Assembly (NCBI RefSeq): GCF_002001175.1
Contig: NZ_MUNT01000012.1
Location: forward strand, 1 to 43,237
Length of the DNA stretch: 43,237 nucleotides
Direction of reading: 5' to 3'
Source: Rhodanobacter sp. C03
GTDB taxonomy: Bacteria; Pseudomonadota; Gammaproteobacteria; Xanthomonadales; Rhodanobacteraceae
Every line of letters starts with the position of its first letter. Position 1 is the stretch's first letter. The notes beneath the pieces were generated by a model. That model saw only the letters and a list, made by a program, of their open reading frames with translations, did no database searches and was not told the origin of the DNA. The position numbers and the translations under genes were made by a program. Below are positions 34,527 to 43,237 of this stretch, one piece after another.

Positions 34527-35642
34527 TCAGTCGTGCATCTTGCGATTGGCATGGATCGACATCAGCACGCCGAAGCCGACCAGCAGCGATACCGCCGAGG
34601 TGCCGCCGTAACTGATCATCGGCATCGGCACGCCGACCACCGGCAGCATGCCGGCGACCATGCCGCCGTTGACGAATACGTAGACGAAGAAACTCATGCC
34701 GATCGCACCGGCGAGCAGACGCGAGTAGGTATCGCGCGCCTCCATCGCGATCCACAGGCAGCGGCCGATGATGAAGGCGTACAGCAGCATGATCCCGATC
34801 ACGCCGATCAGGCCGAACTCTTCGGAGAACACCGCGAAGATGAAGTCGGTAGTGTGCTCGGGCAGGAAATCCAGCCGCGATTGCGTGCTGTGCTGCCAGC
34901 CCTTGCCGAACATGCCGCCGGAGCCCACCGCGATCTGCGACTGGATGATGTGCCAGCCGTTGCCGAGCGGATCGGATTCCGGGTTGAGCAGGGTCAGCAC
35001 ACGATCACGCTGGTACTGGTGCAGGAAATGCCAGCCGACCGGAATCATGCCGCCGACCGCACCGATCAGCAGGCCGATGCGCCACCATGCCATGCCGGAC
35101 AGAAACAGTGCGAACGCACCGGCAGCCGTCACCAGCAAGGCCGTGCCCAGATCCGGTTGCTTGGCGATCAGCGCAGCCGGGATCGCTATCAACAGGCCGA
35201 CGACGGCCATGTCCTTCCAGCTTGGCGGCAGCTGGCGCGGATGCAGGTACCAGGCAACCATCATCGGCATCGTCAGCTTGAGCAGTTCGGACGGCTGAAA
35301 GCGCATCACGCCCAGGTTCAACCAGCGATTGGCACCACGCCCTTCGCCGAGTATCGCCACCACCACCAGCAACGCGGTACTGCCGACATACAGCCAGGGT
35401 GTCCAACTGCGCAACGTCGAGGGTGGAATACGCGAGATCAGCAACAGCAGCACGCCACCCAGCACGAAGCGGCCAGCCTGGCCGCCGACCAGGTTCATGT
35501 TGTCACCGCCGGCGCTGTAGAGCGTGATCAGACCCACCGTGGCCAGTGCGAACAGGCCGAGAGCCAGCGGCAGATCGATCCGCGGTCGGGTCAGGGTGCG
35601 GCGCAGGAAGCGATGGAGGCGGGCATGGATGGTCTCGATCAT
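34527..35642 (-). CDS. rodA: RodA peptidoglycan glycosyltransferase (SEDS)
   Basis: A 371-residue SEDS-family membrane protein with about ten hydrophobic segments. It polymerises lipid II for lateral wall growth with PBP2. Typical motifs are GGQAGRFVLGG, NRWLNLGVMRFQPSELLK, QPDLGTALL and the C-terminal VGVPMPMISYGGTSAVSLL. The ATG overlaps the stop of mrdA (ATGA at 35639-35642), as expected for partners made in equal amounts. Confidence 0.96.
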   Translation of the reverse strand: MIETIHARLHRFLRRTLTRPRIDLPLALGLFALATVGLITLYSAGGDNMNLVGGQAGRFVLGGVLLLLISRIPPSTLRSWTPWLYVGSTALLVVVAILGEGRGANRWLNLGVMRFQPSELLKLTMPMMVAWYLHPRQLPPSWKDMAVVGLLIAIPAALIAKQPDLGTALLVTAAGAFALFLSGMAWWRIGLLIGAVGGMIPVGWHFLHQYQRDRVLTLLNPESDPLGNGWHIIQSQIAVGSGGMFGKGWQHSTQSRLDFLPEHTTDFIFAVFSEEFGLIGVIGIMLLYAFIIGRCLWIAMEARDTYSRLLAGAIGMSFFVYVFVNGGMVAGMLPVVGVPMPMISYGGTSAVSLLVGFGVLMSIHANRKMHD

Positions 35643-37666
35643 GGTGTCGCCCCGTCGTCGCTGCTGGATGCGCTTGCCGGGTCGCTGCTGGATGCGTTTG
35701 CCGGAACGTCTTCGGCTGGAGCCGCTTCATCAGGAGCCGCTTGATTGCCCGGTGGCGCCGCCGGCTTGGGCAACGGCACATCCACCGGCGGCGGCCCACC
35801 CTTGGCAAACACCACCCACGCGTCGAAAATCTTGCGCACGATCGGTCCGGCATCCTGCGCGCCCCATGCTCCCGCTTCGAGGACGACAGCAGCGGCAATC
35901 TGCGGATCGTCCGCCGGAGTGTAGGCCTCGAACCATGCACGATGGCGCGCCGCCAGATAGGCGAGGTTCTTGTTGGTGTTGTACGCCTGCGACGTACGCG
36001 AGAAACGCTCGGCGGTACCACTCTTGCCGGCGATCAGATACGGGAAGCCGTCATTCAGCCCCTTGCCGGTACCGCCGGTGATCACCGCCCGCATGCCTTC
36101 GTTGATCACGTCCCAGTCGGAAGCCTTGCTGATCAAGGATGGACCGGTGGGCGGGTTGGCCAGTGGCTGCGGTTGTGCTTCGGCAACGGCCTTGGTGGCC
36201 ATCACCAGCCGCGGCTGGTAGGGCACGCCGTGCCCGGCCAGGGTGGCCACGGCATGACCGAGCTGCAACGGAGTCACCGCCCAATAACCTTGGCCGATAC
36301 CGGCAATCACGGTTTCGCCGGGGAACCAGCCAAATTTGCTGTGCTTGGCCTTCCACTCGCGCGAGGGCAGTACACCTTCGGATTCACCGAGCAGGTCGAT
36401 ACCGGTCTTGCCGCCGAAACTGAAACGGCTCATCCAGGCGCTCAGCCGATCGATGCCCAGATCGAGCGCCAGTTTGTAAAAATAGGTGTTGGTCGACTTC
36501 TCGATCGCGCGCACCATGTTCACCGTGCCGTCGCCGCCACGGGTATCGTCGCGGTAACAACCTCCCCGTCCCGTCGAGTTGCTGCCGCCGTGTCCGGGCA
36601 GGCAGAACTGACCTGTGGACAGCACCGTATCTCCGGGACGGCGTACACCATATTCGAGTCCACCCAGCGCGAGCAGCGGTTTCACCGTCGAGCCGGGCGG
36701 ATAGACACCTTTCAGCGCGCGGTTGACCAGCGGCTTGGCCGGGTCGTTGGTCAGTCCGGTGTAATCGGCCTGGCTGATGCCATTGACGAACAGGTTCGGA
36801 TCGAACGTGGGCACGCTGACCATCGCCAGCACCTGGCCATTGCGCGGGTCGATCGCCACCGCAGCGCCAGGCCGACCGTCGAACGCTGCCTCGGTGGCCT
36901 TCTGGATGCGCGCGTCGATGCTCAGATACAGATTCCTGCCAGGTATCGGCGCATGCGTTTCCAGCACCTGCTGGATGCGCCCATCCGCATTGACCTCGTC
37001 CAGTTCGTAGCCCGGCGTACCGTGCAATACATCCTCGTAGGATCGCTCGATTCCGGTGCGGCCGACATGACTGGTGCCCTTGTAACGCACCGGATCGAGC
37101 CGATCGAGGTCATCGGCATCAATGCGACTGACATAGCCCACCACATGCGCAAACAGCGCACCCAGTGGATAGCGCCGGGTCAGGTACGGCACCACGTCCA
37201 CACCGGGGAAACGCCAGCGGTTCACCGCGAAACGGTCGATCTCGTCCTCGGTCAGACGCATCTTCAACGGCACGCTGTCGAAGCGCCGACTTTGCTGGAG
37301 CTGCTTCCTGAACGCATCCAGGTCGTCCTGACCCAACGGTACCACCATGCCAAGCTCGGTCAGCAGGGCCGGCATGTCGTTGATCTTGTCGGGTATCACG
37401 TCGAGCCGGAACGCCGGAACGTTGTCAGCAAGCAGCACGCCGTTGCGGTCATAGATCAAGCCGCGCGCCGGTGGAATCACCCGCGGCTTGACACTGTTGT
37501 TGGTCGAGCGGATGGCGAACTCGCTGTGACGCGTCACCTGCAGAAACTGGAAGCGACCGACCAGCACACAAAGCCCGATCAGGATCAGCACGAAACCCGC
37601 CAGCGCACGACGCCGAAACAAGGCGCTTTCGCCACGGGTGTCCTTGATCGATCGCCGGATCCTCAT
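35639..37666 (-). CDS. mrdA: Penicillin-binding protein 2
   Basis: A 675-residue class B PBP with one N-terminal membrane anchor (about 21-40), a pedestal domain (PPARGLIYDRNGVLLADN), and a transpeptidase domain with Ser326-x-x-Lys329 (GSTVKP), an SxN motif (KSTNTYF) and KSGT (IAGKSGTAERF). It crosslinks the lateral wall as the partner of RodA. The C-terminal about 50 residues form a Pro/Ala/Ser/Asp-rich tail not needed for the fold. It precedes rodA with an ATGA overlap and follows mreD by 14 bp. Confidence 0.96.
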   Translation of the reverse strand: MRIRRSIKDTRGESALFRRRALAGFVLILIGLCVLVGRFQFLQVTRHSEFAIRSTNNSVKPRVIPPARGLIYDRNGVLLADNVPAFRLDVIPDKINDMPALLTELGMVVPLGQDDLDAFRKQLQQSRRFDSVPLKMRLTEDEIDRFAVNRWRFPGVDVVPYLTRRYPLGALFAHVVGYVSRIDADDLDRLDPVRYKGTSHVGRTGIERSYEDVLHGTPGYELDEVNADGRIQQVLETHAPIPGRNLYLSIDARIQKATEAAFDGRPGAAVAIDPRNGQVLAMVSVPTFDPNLFVNGISQADYTGLTNDPAKPLVNRALKGVYPPGSTVKPLLALGGLEYGVRRPGDTVLSTGQFCLPGHGGSNSTGRGGCYRDDTRGGDGTVNMVRAIEKSTNTYFYKLALDLGIDRLSAWMSRFSFGGKTGIDLLGESEGVLPSREWKAKHSKFGWFPGETVIAGIGQGYWAVTPLQLGHAVATLAGHGVPYQPRLVMATKAVAEAQPQPLANPPTGPSLISKASDWDVINEGMRAVITGGTGKGLNDGFPYLIAGKSGTAERFSRTSQAYNTNKNLAYLAARHRAWFEAYTPADDPQIAAAVVLEAGAWGAQDAGPIVRKIFDAWVVFAKGGPPPVDVPLPKPAAPPGNQAAPDEAAPAEDVPANASSSDPASASSSDDGATP

Positions 37667-37682
37667 GTCACTGGTTCATGTC

Positions 37683-38168
37683 TTATTGAATCCGCAGACG
37701 CATGCGCAGATCGTCAAGCAGCAGGAACAGGAACGGCCACAGCGCGGCGCCGACAAACGGCGAAATCCACCAGCTCGCCGGCGGCAGCGAGGCACCTGCC
37801 AGTACGCGCACGATCAGCAGCAGGATGCGGTCGTTCAACAGCAACGCCAGTACTGCGAGGGTCTGCTGCCACATCGGGAAAAAACGCAGTCGCGAGCGAA
37901 AGCGCAGTGCGATGAAGACCAGTGCGCATAACCGCAGAGCCTGTTCACCGAGCACTACGCCATTCAACAGATCCGCGACCAGGCCGATCGCGAAAGCCAG
38001 CCCCAGCGAAACCCGATCCTCCGATTCCAGCGACCAGTACAGCAGGAACAATGCCGGCCAGTACGGCTTGAACGGCTCCAGCACGCCGGGCAGCGGCACC
38101 AGCATCGACAGCAGCGCAAACGCCAGCGTGCCGATGAACCACCACAAACTCAGGCGCTGCCGGTTCAT
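37683..38168 (-). CDS. mreD: Rod-shape-determining protein MreD
   Basis: A 161-residue inner-membrane protein with about five hydrophobic helices, in the usual size and position for MreD. The ALFLLYWSLESEDRVSLGLAF and GLVADLLNGVVLGEQAL segments are typical. It links MreC and the elongation machinery. Its ATG overlaps the mreC stop by ATGA (38165-38168). Confidence 0.93.
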   Translation of the reverse strand: MNRQRLSLWWFIGTLAFALLSMLVPLPGVLEPFKPYWPALFLLYWSLESEDRVSLGLAFAIGLVADLLNGVVLGEQALRLCALVFIALRFRSRLRFFPMWQQTLAVLALLLNDRILLLIVRVLAGASLPPASWWISPFVGAALWPFLFLLLDDLRMRLRIQ

Positions 38169-39163
38169 CGCGGTACCCCGCTGGTCGTGGCTGGCGCCGG
38201 TGCCGACGGCTTGGTGACAGAAGCTGCGCCGGGCTTGCCCGACGGCGTGACTGGCGTGGCCGTGCCCGGCGTCAGCTCAGCGGGCGGTCCCATCGGCTTC
38301 ACCGGTGCTGGCGGCCCGTCCGGTTCAGCCTGGTCGTGCAGCAGCAGCACGTCCTCGCTGCGATCGATATCCGCCGCCGGTTGCGCCTGCGCGACCTGGA
38401 ACATGCCGGTGTCTGCGGGCGCCACCGATCGAACCTCGCCCACCGGAAAGCCCGGCGGGAAACGCCCACCGAGGCCGGAGGTCAGCAGGCGATCGCCGAC
38501 ACGCACGTCGGCCGCGAGAGGAATACTCGGCAAGGTCAGCTGGCCATCGCGCGAGCCGTAGGCCACGGTGCGCAGGCCGGAACGTTCGATCACCACCGGA
38601 ATCGCATGTGCCGGATCGGTCACCAGCATCACCACCGATGTGGTCGGCAGTACTTCCTTCACCTGTCCCATCACGCCATGCGCATCGATCACCGGCTGGC
38701 CCGGCTTGACGCCGTCACGCGCACCCACGTTCAGCGTCAGCTGATAGCGGTACGCGCCCATGTCCACGCCGATGACCCGTGCCAGTTGCACGTTCAACTC
38801 GAGGCTGTGCTGGGTATCGAGCAATTCCTTCAGGCGCTGATTCTGTTCGGCCACCGCGGACATCCGGTTCAACTTCGCGTTGGCCAGCAGGAGATCCTCG
38901 CGCAAGCGCTGGTTCTGCTCGGTAAGGTGCTGGCGATCGGCAAATGCCACGCTCATGCTGCGTACGCCGATCGCCGGCAGGCCGGCGAGCCGGTACACCG
39001 GCTCGATCACCGCCGCCGCGCCATAGCGCAGCCGCCACAACCAGCCATTGCGCTGGTCGAGCACCATCAGCACCACGGCGAGTGCAAGATAGAAAATCAG
39101 TCGCAGCGTGCCGGCCGCATTGCCGGCGAACAACGGCGAGGACTCATCGCGCGCGCGCGCCAT
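38165..39163 (-). CDS. mreC: Rod-shape-determining protein MreC
   Basis: A 332-residue bitopic protein: a membrane anchor (about 22-38), a coiled-coil (about 70-115, RQHLTEQNQRLREDLLLANA) and the periplasmic beta domain (ARVIGVDMGAYRYQLTLNVG, VIDAHGVMGQV, VGDRLLTSGLGGRFPPGFPVG). It activates PBP2-RodA. The C-terminal about 60 residues are a Pro/Ala/Thr-rich tail. It follows mreB by 9 bp. Confidence 0.95.
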   Translation of the reverse strand: MARARDESSPLFAGNAAGTLRLIFYLALAVVLMVLDQRNGWLWRLRYGAAAVIEPVYRLAGLPAIGVRSMSVAFADRQHLTEQNQRLREDLLLANAKLNRMSAVAEQNQRLKELLDTQHSLELNVQLARVIGVDMGAYRYQLTLNVGARDGVKPGQPVIDAHGVMGQVKEVLPTTSVVMLVTDPAHAIPVVIERSGLRTVAYGSRDGQLTLPSIPLAADVRVGDRLLTSGLGGRFPPGFPVGEVRSVAPADTGMFQVAQAQPAADIDRSEDVLLLHDQAEPDGPPAPVKPMGPPAELTPGTATPVTPSGKPGAASVTKPSAPAPATTSGVPR

Positions 39164-39172
39164 GGTCCGGTC

Positions 39173-40267
<1,095 letters not shown>

Positions 40268-40494
40268 TCAGCGCGGCACGCATGCGCAAGGACAATAACG
40301 TTAAGAAAGCCTTCTACAACACAGCGATAAGTGCGTTTTCCAGCGCCGCGAACGAACCCGACGTCGATGCAAAAATTCGCCAAGGCAGGCAGATGACGGT
40401 ACGATTCCACCCTTTGGCCGGGGCTTCCGGTTCGGCGTACGGCCGATCGCAGCTGCCGCGGCCTCTCACACTTGCCCGGGGGCTCCCGCACATC

Positions 40495-41430
40495 ATGTCT
40501 GCCGTCATCTGCGGATCGCTGGCCTACGACACCATCATGGTGTTCCAGGATCAGTTCAAGAATCACATCCTGCCTGATCAGATGCACATCCTGAACGTGT
40601 CGTTCCTGGTGCCGCGGATGCGCCGCGAGTTCGGCGGCTGCGCTGGCAATATCGCCTACAACCTCAAGCTGCTCGGCGGCGATCCGCTGCCGGTGGCTGC
40701 GGTGGGTCAGGATTTCGCGCCGTATCGCAAGCATCTTGAGCAATGCGGCATCCGGCTCGACTGTGTGCGCGAATTCGACGACCAGTTCACCCCGCAGTGC
40801 TTCATCACCACCGACCTGGACAACAACCAGATTACCGCCTTCCACCCCGGAGCGATGTCCAGCGCACAGGAAAACCACGTGCGCGACATTCCGCAGGTCG
40901 ACTTTGCGATCGTCGCTCCCGATGGTCGCGAGGCGATGCTGCAGCACGTCGATGAATTCGCCGCACGCGGTGTTCCGTTCATCTTCGATCCGGGCCAGGC
41001 GATGCCATTGTTCAATGGCGATGAATTCCGCTCGATGATCACCAAGTCGACCTATGTGATCGTCAACGACTACGAATCACAGCTGCTGCAGACCCGTACT
41101 GGTTGGAGCGCAGCCGAGATCGCAGCGCAGGTGAAGGCCTACATCGTGACCCAGGGACCCCGCGGCTCGATCATCTACGCCGGCAGCGAAACGCACGACA
41201 TTCCGCCTGCACGCGAACGCCAGGTCGTCGATCCCACCGGTTGCGGCGACGCTTACCGCGCAGGCCTGATCTTCGGCATCATGCGCGGCAAGGACTGGCC
41301 GACGGTGGGCCGCATGGCCTCGCTGATGGGCGCGCTTAAAGTGGAGCACCCTGGCACTCAGAACCAGCGTTTCAACTACGCCGAGTTTGCCGCGGAGTTC
41401 CTCGAACAGTTCGGCTACGCGCTGGATTGA
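40495..41430 (+). CDS. PfkB-family (adenosine/ribokinase-like) sugar kinase
   Basis: A 311-residue kinase of the ribokinase/PfkB family. The N-terminal signature is FGGCAGNIAYNLKLLGGDP, and the C-terminal anion-hole motif is VVDPTGCGDAYRAG with catalytic Asp252. The length and sequence resemble bacterial adenosine kinases, but substrate is not certain. The ATG at 40495 (MSAVICGSLAYD) is chosen because family members begin there; the upstream 71 codons are in the mreB intergenic region and look non-coding. It is followed by a terminator hairpin shared with convergent glpK. Confidence 0.88.
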   Translation: MSAVICGSLAYDTIMVFQDQFKNHILPDQMHILNVSFLVPRMRREFGGCAGNIAYNLKLLGGDPLPVAAVGQDFAPYRKHLEQCGIRLDCVREFDDQFTPQCFITTDLDNNQITAFHPGAMSSAQENHVRDIPQVDFAIVAPDGREAMLQHVDEFAARGVPFIFDPGQAMPLFNGDEFRSMITKSTYVIVNDYESQLLQTRTGWSAAEIAAQVKAYIVTQGPRGSIIYAGSETHDIPPARERQVVDPTGCGDAYRAGLIFGIMRGKDWPTVGRMASLMGALKVEHPGTQNQRFNYAEFAAEFLEQFGYALD

Positions 41431-41456
41431 TCGCCACACCCGCGACGATTTCACCG

Positions 41457-41485
41457 CGAGGCTCCCGCATTACGCGGGAGCCTCG
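41457..41485. terminator. Terminator hairpin between the PfkB kinase and glpK
   Basis: A perfect 12-bp stem (CGAGGCTCCCGC / GCGGGAGCCTCG) over the loop ATTAC, in the 61-bp gap between two convergent genes. T runs are short, so bidirectional termination is likely but not strong by sequence. Confidence 0.7.
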
Positions 41486-41491
41486 TTCGTA

Positions 41492-42994
<1,503 letters not shown>

Positions 42995-43080
42995 TCACCA
43001 CTCGCTTCGAGTTCTATCTGAGCCGAAACCGAAGGTTACCAACAAGCCGCGACATCGCCATCATGAAGCGCGCAAAGAAA

Positions 43081-43110
43081 AAACCCCCACCGTTTCGGGT
43101 GGAGGTTTTT
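43081..43110 (-). terminator. Rho-independent terminator of the rRNA operon
   Basis: On the minus strand an 11-bp stem with one mismatch (43108-43098 with 43091-43081, 6-nt loop) is followed by a run of T read from the A-rich stretch 43083-43078. It lies just past the 5S rRNA 3' end. Confidence 0.8.
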
Positions 43111-43120
43111 GGGATAAAGC

Positions 43121-43236
43121 CCCTGGCGGTGACCTACTCTTGCATGGCAAAGCCACACTACCATCGGCGCATGCGCGTTTCACTTCTGAGTTCGGGATGG
43201 GATCAGGTGGTACCACGCCGCTATGGCCGCCAGGGA
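43121..43236 (-). rRNA. rrf: 5S ribosomal RNA
   Basis: On the minus strand the sequence starts CCTGGCGGCCATAGCGGCG and contains the conserved CCCGAACTCAGAAGTGAAACG and GCCGATGGTAGTGTGG stretches, ending with the complementary CCGCCAGGG. Ends are approximate to a few bases. It marks the 3' end of an rRNA operon that continues beyond the window. Confidence 0.96.
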
Positions 43237-43237
43237 A

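Overview
The window looks like a chromosome segment from a high-GC gammaproteobacterium of the Xanthomonadales, most likely Rhodanobacteraceae (Rhodanobacter/Dyella-like). The reasons are the gene order mreBCD-mrdA-rodA-mltB-rlpA-dacA-ybeD-lipB-lipA, a B12-dependent ribonucleotide reductase split into two genes around an H1-like Lys/Ala protein, a large TonB-dependent receptor followed by a TPR-sulfotransferase, and REP-type hairpins with the GTAGGAGCGCACC core. The genus is inferred from gene content and was not tested by any search.

Layout. (1) 1-11461 is an accessory region read almost wholly on the minus strand, with patches of visibly lower GC. It holds a three-gene RHS operon (164-6269) joined by ATGA overlaps, a remnant of a P2-like prophage lysis/tail-completion cassette (6584-8620) with an embedded Rz1, two copies of a 51-bp hairpin element around a small exported protein (8621-9041), an integron-type gene cassette with an attC-like site and a (M/A/L)YTGPGGG repeat protein (9197-9716), and a two-gene HipA-like kinase / HipS-like-HIRAN module (9831-11461). 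(2) 11510-15390 is the nrdJ operon: catalytic NrdJa, H1-like protein, and the TSCPD-type NrdJb. A NrdR-box-like sequence lies upstream. (3) 15775-21459 holds a DegQ-like protease, a PstS-like/LysM fusion, a HAD phosphatase, an M17 aminopeptidase and a DUF4126 membrane protein. (4) 21904-26770 holds the TonB receptor and TPR-sulfotransferase. (5) 26835-40219 is a long minus-strand run for envelope maturation and cell shape: Prc, LipA, LipB, YbeD, DacA, RlpA, MltB, RodA, PBP2, MreD, MreC, MreB. (6) 40495-43236 holds a PfkB-family kinase, glycerol kinase, and the 3' end of an rRNA operon (5S rRNA and terminator, minus strand).

How the genes work together. MreBCD, RodA and PBP2 form the elongation machinery. 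MltB, RlpA and DacA trim peptidoglycan, and LipB/LipA make protein-bound lipoate. NrdJa/NrdJb make deoxyribonucleotides with adenosylcobalamin. The accessory block reads as a conflict or defence-type island assembled from several mobile sources.

The best candidates for something undescribed are the HipA-like kinase paired with a HipA-N1/HIRAN fusion (9831-11461), the adjacent YTGPGGG-repeat cassette gene (9198-9635), and the RHS protein split by fibronectin domains and a second signal peptide (451-6269). All positions come from reading the sequence. No database search was run.
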